Assembly: GCF_017654505.1 (NCBI RefSeq) | Contig: NC_054555.1 | Coordinates: forward strand, 2,441,835 to 2,505,834 | Direction of reading: 5' to 3' | From: Polyodon spathula | Lineage: Eukaryota; Chordata; Actinopteri; Acipenseriformes; Polyodontidae | Length of the DNA stretch: 64,000 nt | In this document: piece by piece, positions 52,903 to 64,000 of the stretch | Numbering within the stretch: the first letter of the stretch is position 1 | Layout: each line of letters begins with the position of its first letter | Position numbers and translations under genes: made by a program | The notes under the pieces: model-generated | The model's database searches: none | Seen by the model: the letters and a program-made list of their open reading frames with translations, nothing else | What the model was told of the DNA's origin: nothing

Positions 52903-53722
52903 CAGCACACGAGGACTGAGTTCTGTAGTTCACAACAGGGATGTCACAAGGACTTAGTTCTGCAGCTCACAGCAGGGATGTCACGAGGACTGAGTTCTGT
53001 AACTCACAGCAGGGATGTCACAAGGACTGAGTTCTGTAGCTCACAGCAGGGATGTCACGAGGACTGAGTTCTGTAACTCGCAGCAGGGATGTCACAAGGA
53101 CTGAGTTCTGTAGCTCACAGCAGGGATGTCACGAGGACTGAGTTCTGCAGCTCACAGCAGGGATGTCACGAGGACTGAGTTCTGCAGTTCACAGCAGGGA
53201 TGTCACGAGGACTGAGTTCTGCAGCTCACAGCAGGGATGTCACAAGGACTGAGATCTGTAGCTCACAGCAGGGATGTCACGAGGACTGAGTTCTGTAGCT
53301 CACAGCAGGGATGTCTCAAGGACTGAGTTCTGTAGCTCACAGCAGGGATGTCATGAGGACTGAGTTCTGTAGCTCACAGCAGGGATGTCACGAGGACTGA
53401 GTTCTGTAGCTCACAGCAGGGATGTCATGAGGACTGAGTTCTGTAGCTCACAGCAGGGATGTCACGAGGACTGAGTTCTGTAGCTCACAGCAGGGATGTC
53501 ATGAGGACTGAGTTCTGTAGCTCACAGCAGGGATGTCATGAGGACTGAGTTCTGTAGCTCACAGCAGGGATGTCACAAGGACTGAGTTCTATAACTCACA
53601 ACAGGGATGTCACAAGGACTGAGTTCTGTAGCTCACAGCAGGGATGTCATGAGGACTGAGTTCTGTAGCTCACAGCAGGGATGTCACGAGGACTGAGTTC
53701 TGTAACACATCAGGGATGTCTG
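52903..53722. repeat. 37-bp minisatellite, about 22 copies
   Basis: The unit is CTCACAGCAGGGATGTCACG followed by AGGACTGAGTTCTGTAG. The period is strictly 37 bp from about 52903 to about 53700, followed by one decayed unit. Units vary mainly at one site, GTCACGAGG, GTCACAAGG or GTCATGAGG. No unit encodes a conserved reading frame (37 is not a multiple of 3). Confidence 0.97.
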
Positions 53723-55335
53723 ATCCTGTTTTGGACATGGTATAATTGAGACACGTCATATGACTTGCAGGCAGTTGGGTATACCATTCACTTACTCCTA
53801 TTCTTGAGGGGTTCGATTGCATAGTCCATATGGCCAGGCAATGGTCTGGTTTAGGGCAAAACATTTCTTTACACTAACATACAAAATCCTTTCTAATAAC
53901 ATCAGTACAATCTGCTTGTGTTTTTTTTTGTTTTTTTGTTTTTTTGTTATTGCTCTTTGGAACATCCGTATATCTTTGCGCCAAATGTATTGTTTGTCTA
54001 TAGAAACTCCATCAAGTGAAAATGCTTACATTCTGCAAATAAATAAATACATAAATAAATAAATATATATTTTTTTGTTCAATTGCTCTATATGTTTTTA
54101 ACTCCATTCCTACAGACAGCAGATGCATAAAGTTGTTGAACTGATTATTCAGAGCGCAAGATGGTAGCGGTTCTGTGAGCAGATAAGAAGTTTGATAGTG
54201 CGTGAAACTTCTTAAAGATAGTAGAACAGGCAGAACAGGAGTATGTTCCGTGTTGCCAGAGGAATTTCCAAGGACAGGCAGATAAAAAAAAAGCTGAAAT
54301 ATCTAATTCTGTTTTTTCATTATGCCCTCTAATCTGGCTTCAGCTGTCAATAGGGTAGAGTGGACTAACAAAGTTAGCACAGATGACGCCCTCAGTCTGA
54401 AAAGCAATGGTAGCCTACAGTGAAAATAACACATATGTGATTATCCCTCGAGAGTGGTATAGGGTTATTAGAGTAATAACATATATAAAGAAAGATAAAG
54501 TTTCATGCACAGTGATGGCGCTGGGATTTACTGGGCTGCCCTGGTGCAAGACTGTGAAGTAGACCCCCCCCAAAAAAAGAAACAAAAACACACAGAACCG
54601 CTGCAGCAAAACCTAAAGAAAAAAGTTGAAAATAAATACATCAGCTGCAAAATCGGAATCAGTCAAAAACTTCAACAAAACATATTCTAACGTTAGTTTA
54701 AGATGAGAAGACAGTAATCAATCAAATAACAGTATATCCAAACATTAATAAATCAATTATGTTACAAGATTAATTAACTTGATTAATAACTCGATTTAGT
54801 TGTGATGGAAACTTATCAATAGCTTCAAATTAGTCACAAAACATATTAATCATAGGCATCAATTAGATTTTTAAATTTATCTTATCAAATACAAAAGTTA
54901 GTATGAAATCGTTTCTAAAAAAAAAAGCACCTTTGCATCTCAAAACCTAGCCCACAGTACAAACGTGTTTGTTAACTCACAAGTGAAAACATCATTCTAT
55001 GAACACAATTAACAAATCAATACCCCAAAAGCATGTCTTTTCTCAAATACTGAATTCTGACCATCAGTTAGTTAAGGTGAAATTTCATGTGGCAGACAGA
55101 CTCCGGCATGTTCAACTTGTTCGATGTGGAACAGGAACAGGTCTTTTCGCGATATCATTTAGTTCCATTTCTGTTCTAGCATCACAGCTGACAACGATTT
55201 GGGGATGCTGTTTGTGCATTGCTATGTTTGTTTTTTTAGACAAAGTTCCAAGCAGTAGTTACATCATATGTAATAAACTATAACGTTAATATTATGGGCC
55301 AAATATATATTTAAAAAAAAAAATCGCTATACAGC
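53723..55335. other. intergenic, no gene recognised
   Basis: Holds (AAAT)n at about 54037-54066 and T/GTTT tracts near 53920. Otherwise AT-rich sequence without supported features. Confidence 0.55.
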
Positions 55336-55740
55336 TGTGGCAGGGCAAAGTTGTCCTTCCCCTTTAAGGGAAGGGATCACGTGATTGGCGACCATTCTAG
55401 CTCTGGAGTGGAGCTGCAGCCCAGAGTCAGAATGGCTGCCAATTAAACACATAACCCCAATCATCAAATTGGGGGATTATATAATTAATTATTTAATTGG
55501 CCCAGCTGGCCAATATAATGCTGGCCATGCTGTAGCATGCGAGAGAGAACGAAAGGCAAGCACTGTGTGTTTGCTTCCTTCCTGACTGTGAGTCTTGTAT
55601 GTTTTAAGATATTTCTGTTGTTTTGTTTAAATCTTGCTTTTGGTCACCACTCCCTTTATTTTCTTTGTTTTATTTATATTTTGGTTTATTAAAATAAACC
55701 GCCCATTTTCTAAAATAGCCTGTGGAATAATGTTACGTTA
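55336..55740 (+). mobile_element. possible solo LTR or other retroelement remnant
   Basis: The segment begins TGTGGCAGGGCAAAG. It has an AT box (TATATAATTAATTA) near 55477, then GCATGCGAGAGAGAACG and an AATAAA at about 55692, in the order expected of an LTR (U3-R-U5). The downstream boundary and target duplication are not clear. The family is not recognised. Confidence 0.3.
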
Positions 55741-55899
55741 ACATATTGAATTACATACAGCTTTGTAGTTTTCCATACTTAATGAAAAAATGACAACATG
55801 TGCATTTTGAAATCCAACATGCCTTAAATTCTACTAATATTATGGTATCTGGTAGACTTTTGTCATATTATTCTGTAGTTTCTTTGATTACATTATGTT

Positions 55900-56010
55900 A
55901 AATAAAACATATAAATTATGCTAATCAAAATGTATTTATTAAATTTTTCTTAATTATGTCAACCCAAAATTAAATGTAGGTGATTCAAAACTTTTGGCTC
56001 TAGTTGTACC
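55900..56010. mobile_element. possible Tc1/mariner-like terminal sequence
   Basis: The stretch GATTCAAAACTTTTGGCTCT followed by AGTTGTAC resembles the ends of fish Tc1-like transposons (CAAAACTTTTGGCC...TGTA), preceded by AT-rich 3' sequence. No second terminus or transposase was found. The 48-bp minisatellite begins within about 20 bp of it. Confidence 0.35.
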
Positions 56011-56023
56011 TGTGGGGCTCCGT

Positions 56024-57129
56024 CATGTTTCATCGTGTGGACCTGCTCCTCGAGCAGACCGGGCTGTTCCACCATGTTCACCGCGTGGACCTGCTCCTCG
56101 AGCAGACCGGGCTGTTCCACCATGTTCACCGCGTGGACCTGCTCCTCGAGCAGACCGGGCTGTTCCACCATGTTCACCGCGTGGACCTGCTCCTCGAGCA
56201 GACCGGGCTGTTCCACCATGTTCACCGCGTGGACCTGCTCCTCGAGCAGACCGGGCTGTTCCACCATGTTCACCGCGTGGACCTGCTCCTCGAGCAGACC
56301 GGGCTGTTCCACCATGTTCACCGCGTGGACCTGCTCCTCGAGCAGACCGGGCTGTTCCACCATGTTCACCGCGTGGACCTGCTCCTCGAGCAGACCGGGC
56401 TGTTCCACCATGTTCACCGCGTGGACCTGCTCCTCGAGCAGACCGGGCTGTTCCACCATGTTCACCGCGTGGACCTGCTCCTCGAGCAGACCGGGCTGTT
56501 CCACCATGTTCACCGCGTGGACCTGCTCCTCGAGCAGACCGGGCTGTTCCACCATGTTCACCGCGTGGACCTGCTCCTCGAGCAGACCGGGCTGTTCCAC
56601 CATGTTCACCGCGTGGACCTGCTCCTCGAGCAGACCGGGCTGTTCCACCATGTTCACCGCGTGGACCTGCTCCTCGAGCAGACCGGGCTGTTCCACCATG
56701 TTCACCGCGTGGACCTGCTCCTCGAGCAGACCGGGCTGTTCCACCATGTTCACCGCGTGGACCTGCTCCTCGAGCAGACCGGGCTGTTCCACCATGTTCA
56801 CCGCGTGGACCTGCTCCTCGAGCAGACCGGGCTGTTCCACCATGTTCACCGCGTGGACCTGCTCCTCGAGCAGACCGGGCTGTTCCACCATGTTCACCGC
56901 GTGGACCTGCTCCTCGAGCAGACCGGGCTGTTCCACCATGTTCACCGCGTGGACCTGCTCCTCGAGCAGACCGGGCTGTTCCACCATGTTCACCGCGTGG
57001 ACCTGCTCCTCGAGCAGACCGGGCTGTTCCACCATGTTCACCGTGTGGACCTGCTCCTCGAGCAGACCGGGCTGTTCCACCATGTTCACCGCGTGGACCT
57101 GCTCCTCGAGCAGATCGGGCTGTTCCACC
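56024..57129. repeat. 48-bp CpG-rich minisatellite, about 23 near-identical copies
   Basis: The unit is TTCCACCATGTTCACCGCGT followed by GGACCTGCTCCTCGAGCAGA and CCGGGCTG, 31 of 48 bases G or C, with four CpG and one XhoI site (CTCGAG). Internal copies are identical by eye. Changes are confined to the first copy, one copy near 57043 (CCGTG) and the last (GATCGG). Because 48 is a multiple of 3 and the unit lacks stops in five of six frames, ORFs of about 380-420 codons appear on both strands. I do not regard them as genes. Confidence 0.98.
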
Positions 57130-58121
57130 CAACAAGCAGAACACGCTCCACGGCAGGAAGTGGAACGGTTTCACCCAATCAGGGTGTCCAGCTATGTTCA
57201 GTCTGTTCGGTCCGACAAAATGATGCCTTTACCATCACATCTCCCAGCAGACTAATCACATGACCCTAACCCTAACCTATTGCCAGATCGCTCGCTCTAA
57301 GCCCTGCTGCTAGTCCGCCAATACTATCTTGCCAATTTTTTTTTTTTTCTAATCCCAACGGAGTAGGCGGCACCTATATATTTTTTACATTTAGTCATTA
57401 AAGTGGGCTCAGAAAATTAATAAATAAATAAATGGATTAGGGGCTATCCCCCCCCCCCCCAAAAGGCTGGCTGTGGGTGCAGCTTGCACTTCAAGTTATC
57501 AAATGATTGTTACAATACAATTAAAATTAAGACCCTCCCCTGCCTCTTCTTCTGAATTCAACTAAAAAAAAGTACAGAAGATAGCTATTAAATAATTGTA
57601 TAAAGAAATGCATGAAAATTAATAACTGGGAGGCAATATAATGACAAGACGTATTTTCACACAACTCAATATTCTGTCAAATATACTTGTGGTTCTCTTG
57701 ACTTGATATGCATTAAGTGAATCCCTTAGGGTTGCAATTAGACAAAGATACAGAAATCATCCCTGCTGTGCTCTTCAGACCAAATGCTGACCATTCACAT
57801 CACTGGAGAGGGCCATTGCCATCACAGTAGTAGTCAGTTAGACAAGAAAAATTCACCAGCCTCTTACGCATTGAAAGGCTTCGATCCCAACAGAATGAAT
57901 GTGCTGGTTTATAGACATCCTGCATGGATAGCAGGAGGTGCTCAGGCCAGTGTTCAAGGGTAAAGGTAAGCAGGCAACAGTACTTCACTAATTCCAAAGA
58001 CACAAAGAAAGTCTTGGATCTCCATCCATCTGGATAACCTGCTGTCTGAGTTAACTTTTGACATGACCGCCCAAGAGAAATGGAGTACACTGCTTGACAT
58101 TCTATAGACTGCGGACCGTGT

Positions 58122-58154
58122 CCAGGTGTGTCCCAGGTATGTCCCAGGTGTGTC
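58122..58154. repeat. 11-bp tandem repeat, 3 copies
   Basis: CCAGGTGTGTC, CCAGGTATGTC and CCAGGTGTGTC in direct succession. Confidence 0.9.
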
Positions 58155-58536
58155 CAAGCTGTTAAAACTGCACGAGCAGCTCCTACTTGCGGACATCGAT
58201 CTTCACAGAAGTTTGTACTTCTGTTCTTTAAATGGTCATTCTTTTCTGATAATTATGGTTACGACCTGGAGAATGATCAAGTCAATGAGTAAGTTGTTCA
58301 TTGAAATGTGGAATCAATGATGCACTTTTTAAAAGGCCTCCCAGCAGGGACATTTTAAATCAATACTAAACAAGTAATTGTTGCTAGATGACCACTCAAA
58401 CAAATGGAGATTCGAAAACACTGTTTTGTGAGAAGGTTTAAAGTTTAAAACTCATGGGAACCTTTTAAGTAACAGTTTAAAACTCTAGCACGAACAAACC
58501 ATCATATTTACATTCCAAAATTGCTTATGATATATA

Positions 58537-58605
58537 AATCAATCAAGCTTTATTTTATATAGCGCCTTTCATAGTGGTCCACCATCACAAAGTGCTTTAA
58601 TGATT
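58537..58605 (+). mobile_element. dispersed-repeat motif (TATAGCGCCTTTCA type)
   Basis: AATCAATCAAGCTTTATTTT is followed by ATATAGCGCCTTTCATAGTG and, after a spacer, CACAAAGTGCTTTA. This combination recurs in many fish genomes as a dispersed repeat. I recognise the motif but cannot place it in a named family. Confidence 0.4.
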
Positions 58606-59543
58606 ATTATACTGTATACCTAAAGATTTATAAAGTTTTAACTCACAGAAGCTTGTTCTACAGTAAACAAGAAAATGGTATTAAATGTATCACAAAAAGC
58701 AAGTGGCATGCAATGTTAGGTTGCATGACGAGCCAACACTAACGTGAAACTGCGTATGAAAAATAGTCATGTCCTGTAATCCAAAGTCCCGCCAAACATG
58801 TTATAAAGACCTGCTGCTACTCTTTAAAATGGCAGTCAGTGATTCAAGTTCCAATCTGACAGTATGAGGTTGCTTTTTAAACAATATGAAAGTTGTCCTG
58901 TCTCCAAGATGCTTGAAATATCAACATCAATCAGCCTCTTCTTAACATATAGATATTGTCAGATTATTGACGTAACTTGAAATTATGTGCCGTCCAGATT
59001 TTATAATGATATTGCAACATGTGACACTGGCAGCCTGACATCTGACACAATGTCAAGTGACTTTAAGTTAATGTGTTCTAGGGACAAAATGGTGAACAGG
59101 CTTTTAAAACTAGACAGGCAGCTAAGCTGGTGTAAAGCTTACTGGCACATATTGTATAATGCTGTTGGTTATTTGATATATTTCAGTTTACAGGGACTGG
59201 AGTTAAACAGAAAGCAGGATATGGTGGAGCTGAAATACCACAAACAACAGCAACAACAAAATACCTCTCCTGGCAAGCCAGCCAAGGTCACATTCCTCAA
59301 TCGATTGCATGAAGATTACAAGGTCTTTCAGTAGCGGTAGGGAGGGAGGGTGGTATAACAAAAGCTGACTGTCTGGCTTGCTTTCTTTTTTCACAAACAG
59401 ATGGTCATAGAGGTAGAAGAAAAAATGTTACACAAAGTTTGTTTTTTTTCACAAAGTGCCATTTTATATCCCTGTGAACAAATAATTACAGCTCTGGTAT
59501 AATTCTTACTAGTTTCTTGCTAGTTTCCTTACATTAAGACGTG

Positions 59544-59562
59544 GGTAACACTTTATATTAAG
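59544..59562 (+). mobile_element. second copy of the GGTAACACTTTATATTAAG repeat end
   Basis: This is a 19-bp exact match to 37546-37564. The sequence after it does not match the first copy, so this is a truncated or different member of the family. Confidence 0.4.
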
Positions 59563-61242
59563 CATCTTCAATTACTCCAGTGCTTTCCAGGAAACTATTT
59601 GGAAATCCATTACTGTGCAAGACCACCTACTATATTACCCAGAATGCTTCCCCTGCTCTGTTTTGTTTCACGGAGATCATTAGTCAATGTCATTTACAGT
59701 ATAGATTCTGCCTCAGATAGTGCACTTCAGAAAGTAATAGATGTCCCAGCAAAGGATGATAAAACAGGATCAAAAAAGAAAGAGATAAATGAAAGTAACA
59801 TTAACATTTGGCATGCTAGAAAGCAATGTAGTTTGATTTATTAAAATGACATGGCTTAATGAGCAAAATACTTTCAAAAACAGGGTTTGGCATGCTACCC
59901 ATTAAAGAGCCAGAATCACTTCCATTTAGGGGATAACAATACTTGCTGTGCTCTTTCCTATATTCCCGGGTCACTTGGAATAACTTTCAGTAATTTTTCG
60001 GCATTATGAACTGCTTCGGTCAACTTTGATCTATCACGAATCTTGGTGGTATGTTTACATTTTTGGCGGCACTCCCAAAATTAGCGTCTTCATTTTATCT
60101 GGTCAGGTAGTAGCAGGTATACCTTGAGAAACGTGTTTATAACAAACATCATTCCAAGAACTTATACAGTAACTGGTCATTTTATTTAAAAAAAGCTAAT
60201 CCGAGTGTCGTTCTCCTCCACAAAGTGGCGGTATTTGAATGACAGATTATTTCCATTTGGGTGAGCCAGTAAATGTTCATTCCTGCAGTCTGTTTTAGAC
60301 AAATGAATGTCATTTTTAAGTAGCACTGATGGCTGGAATTTTATTTCCGGGACCTAAACTGAAAATACAAGAATGATTCACTCAGGTAACTCAGCAGGAG
60401 GTGGGTCTCTTCAAAATGGAAAAACGAGAGAGTGGTCAAACACAGCACGAAAGCTTTTTCAGTTAAGCTAAAATTGTTCACAGTTGAAAAAGAATGCATG
60501 TACAACACTATGAAGGATACACTATCTCCCCTATGTCTTTAGGACTAACACCGCCTACCATTTGAACTGTGCTTTTCATATTTTTTGGCCAGTGGAAACA
60601 AGGTATTTTGATGATTTTAGTGACTGGTGATTATAATGGTGCCATTTGTAATGGTAGCTTGTGCGCAGTGCATGCTGGTCTCAGGTCTCTATTAAGTTAA
60701 TCGCCTGTGGGGATTTTAACCAGGTCCAGTGCAACGACACTCAGGGTAGTCAGAATGACCTATGGCAGTTTATTTAAAAAAAAAGCCATTTCTTCTGTTA
60801 GTGGTAAGAGGTAGACAAAACCCCCAGGAGCAATCCTGGATCCAGGGGGCCCCAATTAAAAGAGAAAAAAAATCAATATGAAAAGTGACATTGGAAATGT
60901 AATTCTCCTACCATGGTTCAATGGAAAACAAAACAGGGACAGAAAACCCCTGTGCTGTGCTGGGGAAGCTCAATTATTTCCTCTGAAATATTGGTCTAAA
61001 TTCTGAGACTTAACTGAATGCTTCTTCAGTGTTTGGAAGAATGTGAACTTACAAAAATATCCTAAATGAATTCACACGTGCCTTAATGATTCTGAATGAA
61101 TTAACGGTTACTTCCAATGAATTTACAATAATATTGTAGAAAATCAAGTTTAGCTACTTTGTTGTTATTAGATTGCAATGTTTCACATGGATCACAAGTT
61201 TCTAAATTTTTAAATGTCTGTAGCTGTATTTTTAAACACTGG

Positions 61243-61244
<2 letters not shown>

Positions 61245-61329
<85 letters not shown>
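61245..61329. repeat. (TA)n microsatellite
   Basis: About 42 TA units. Confidence 0.98.
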
Positions 61330-61331
<2 letters not shown>

Positions 61332-64000
61332 ACTGTCCAGTTCCAATAGTAGCATACTTTATTAGCCCTGCATAACATCTCGTTCAATCTGTTTGGACAG
61401 CTTATTGATAAAACACTGAACAAAATTTAGCATCACTTACTAGACACTGAAAGGTCTTAGGGAACTGCATAGCCTACTCCTGTGTGTACCAACCTATGCA
61501 AATCAACCTCGGATGCCTGACCTCTTCAGGTAATTATACATTATTCACCATTGATTGACTAACCCAGGTGGATTACAGATACCCGGAACGTGTATTCCAA
61601 CTCAAATAACGTTCATGAGAGAACTTCTGATTCAAGGTTAGTTCTTTAAAATGTCAAAATGTCAGGCGGTGACAGGGAAAATAAATTCCAAAACATCAAC
61701 CTGTCATTGTCATTTAAGCTGCATTTATGAAACAAAGAGTGATGTATCGTAAAGATAGTGCTGTAGAATGCAGTGGTGGTGCCCTGGGCAATAAGTGGCC
61801 AAATGTTGGCTCAGAAGTAACGTCTTAGTGAGCGTCTCTTGATCTTATGACCAGGTCAATTGACTCTTTACACTTTGAAGCTACTGGTCCATTGAGAGAA
61901 TGGCCAGCCCAGCAAATGTCTGTTTTTAACGCACCAGGCGCCAAGCCAGCTGTAGCATCAAAAGAAACAGCTCCTGCTGAATTTGCCTCCTTAAGACAGA
62001 AGCTAGCTGGCAGAACGTAAGCACAATAGTGCAAGAGCTGAGCAACGTTGCATTCAGATATTAGGGATGAAAAGCAACCCACCTCTTATCATAAACACCA
62101 GCCAAGGAAACAACAACAAAAGCTGCTCTATTCCAACACCACAGATGCTTGTGTGAATGGTGGCGTGTCACACACTAATGACGAAGGTGCGACTGTTTTT
62201 CAGTGCTTTCATTCGAACTTCATAACCCTTAATGCAAATAACTTCTAAAACAGAGACAGGACAAACAGGACTGAGCCGATGAACATGTTTGACTTATTTG
62301 CCCAACATGTTGCAACATGATACTAGTATCATTTCGTTTTCAAAAGAGACACATGCTGTTATTTGCCACAACCTTGTGTTGTTAAATTAGAACATGTTTG
62401 AAAATGACATGAAGTTTAAAAACTTAGGTTCAGGAGGAGGGTCAGCCCCTACACATTGCACTATCTAATTGTAACCAAGCAGGTTTGATGCCAAATTGTT
62501 TCTTTCATACATCGCATAATCATCAATTAAACATTTCCTTGTCTGTGTTGTGGGGTTTGTCATGAACTACTGAACTACTTTTGTTTCAAATTAAACCCAT
62601 AAGTGTGCAGTAATATTATTTGACAACCCTCACAATCAATAATCATTACCACCCCAATAATAAGCTGTCTCCCATTGATCAGAGGCCAGCACTTCAGATT
62701 GCACACTTATTTACTGTACATTTCTAATTAGCACACAAACTTGTTATTGTAGCAGTCATCAGTTTCAAGAACATATATCGATATAACCTTGACTACGCCA
62801 TCTATAGATTAAAGAGGAATAGAACCTCTAATATGAATTCAAAGAGGTATGGAATATGAATTCCCTGATACAAGCCACTTCCAACTAAATGAAAGTCAGA
62901 GACAAAGTTATAGCTATGCTCGTCCTAGCAGGATCATTTATTTTAACAGTAATAAAAACAGGTTTTCAAAGAACAACCGATACACAGAAGTTTCTTTATA
63001 CAGCCGTATCTTACAAACATCACAGTACATTTGCACAACTGACACATGACAAAGGCAAACCTGTGAACATTTACTAAAATAAGAGTTCTAAAATGAGGTC
63101 AACATGGGGTCCTTAGTAGATATATTGCTGGTAATTTGATACATTGAAGGAAAACGCACTGCAGCAAAATGCATTGAAACCCCCTGGTAGAACCTTCTTG
63201 TATCACAGAAGACAAAAATGAAGGGGTAATTGAATCACACCTGGGTTTCACTCAAGGATTTAGGCAATACATTTTCCACTGTGCATCCTTTCCAGAACCA
63301 AACCTCAAAACATCAATTTCAATAAGCACAGAGGCATGGGTTTCGAAGAGTTCCATTTTCAAACAAAATTGAAAGCAGGCAAAGTCAGACAGCACTATCT
63401 GGGTAACATGCTTGCTTCACGTCAATGAGATTCGATTGGCAACACAGCGACAGAGACTTAAAAGATGGGCTGTTGATTTTCTAGCTGTACAGCAGGCTTA
63501 TCTCACTCCTGTAGGATCCTGACACGTTCATTGTTGTGAAAGCAGTCATGGTATACATTGGTAAAGCGAATACTTTAGAGGAAGGAGCATCCTGTGCATG
63601 TGATTGTATTAGTTAAAGGGAAAATAATACAGGAGCCCCTGGGCTAAAGAGTTGTGACCAGTTCATGTGTTAAAACACTACAGTGTGCAGCTGCTACTGC
63701 TAACCATGTTCATCCCCAGAAGAAAACTGAAAGCTGAATGGAATTATTTTTTTAACCACAATATATTGCATAAGAGTAAAGGTAACTATATGAAGTTATT
63801 CTCTTGCATAACTCACCTTAAAAGCACATTTGCTGTAGTTCTGAATGCAACTGAACAAAAAAGCTCTCAAATAGTAAGTACTGTAATTGTGGTATGCTAA
63901 TCAGTTGTTTAATGGATGGGGTATTATAACACAACCACTCTCTTAATTGAAAATGTAAAGCAGGCTGTTTAAATGCTGGGGTGCATTAACTTATTTTGTT
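61330..64000. other. intergenic, no gene recognised
   Basis: AT-rich sequence with no repeat longer than a few units. Open frames up to 85 codons (for example 61825-62082, minus) have no recognisable domain or splice context. Confidence 0.55.

Larger units (their letters stand above)
57130..61244. other. intergenic, no gene recognised
   Basis: Contains two CCCTAA units near 57264, a C run at about 57449-57460, (AATA)n near 57420, three 11-bp CCAGGTGTGTC units (58122-58154), the dispersed-repeat motif at 58.54 kb, and a second GGTAACACTTTA repeat end at 59544. No supported exon. Confidence 0.55.

Noticed and set aside
52903..53722. A CRISPR-like array
   Set aside because: Units are contiguous without spacers, the window is clearly vertebrate, and no cas genes exist. 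It is a minisatellite.
55959..57263. Long open frames (383-419 codons) on both strands over the 48-bp array
   Set aside because: They arise because the unit is 48 bp and stop-free in five frames. Both strands being open, the lack of splice or domain evidence, and an array of near-identical units all argue against a gene.
61825..62082. 85-codon minus-strand open frame with a fairly balanced composition
   Set aside because: No domain recognised and no start, splice or polyadenylation context to support it.

Overview
The window is vertebrate genomic DNA and contains one clear protein-coding gene, PANK3 (pantothenate kinase 3), on the minus strand at about 9.96-16.81 kb. All seven coding exons can be placed with consensus splice sites and join into a 370-residue protein, the same length as human PANK3. 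Intron 5 carries the conserved microRNA mir-103 in the same orientation as its host, as in other vertebrate PANK genes. The compact gene (about 6.9 kb from start to stop codon), very long TA/CA arrays, an L2-type LINE remnant and a Tc1-like terminus suggest a ray-finned fish. I cannot name the species, and the fish assignment is an inference.

Layout. 1-5.5 kb: intergenic, with microsatellites. 5.56-9.96 kb: probable long PANK3 3' UTR, ending at two clustered AATAAA signals, with a fold-back element and a perfect 23-bp hairpin. 9.96-16.81 kb: PANK3 coding exons and introns, with mir-103. 16.81-17.4 kb: probable promoter, with ZNF143/SBS-like sites. 17.76-18.72 kb: decayed L2-like reverse transcriptase. 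18.7-64 kb: about 45 kb with no gene I can recognise. This last part holds simple repeats, short transposon remnants and two notable minisatellites: about 22 copies of a 37-bp unit at 52.9-53.7 kb and about 23 near-identical copies of a CpG-rich 48-bp unit at 56.0-57.1 kb. In mammals the region 5' of PANK3 leads to SLIT3, but I see no SLIT3 exon here.

Function. PANK3 makes 4'-phosphopantothenate, the first committed step of coenzyme A synthesis. miR-103, processed from the same primary transcript, is a known regulator of lipid and insulin metabolism. I found no new gene system. The items most worth a second look are the two minisatellites (one homogeneous and CpG-intact, one showing a CpG-decay pattern with a two-unit periodicity), the 3' UTR hairpin, the fold-back element, and several substitutions at usually conserved PANK3 positions.
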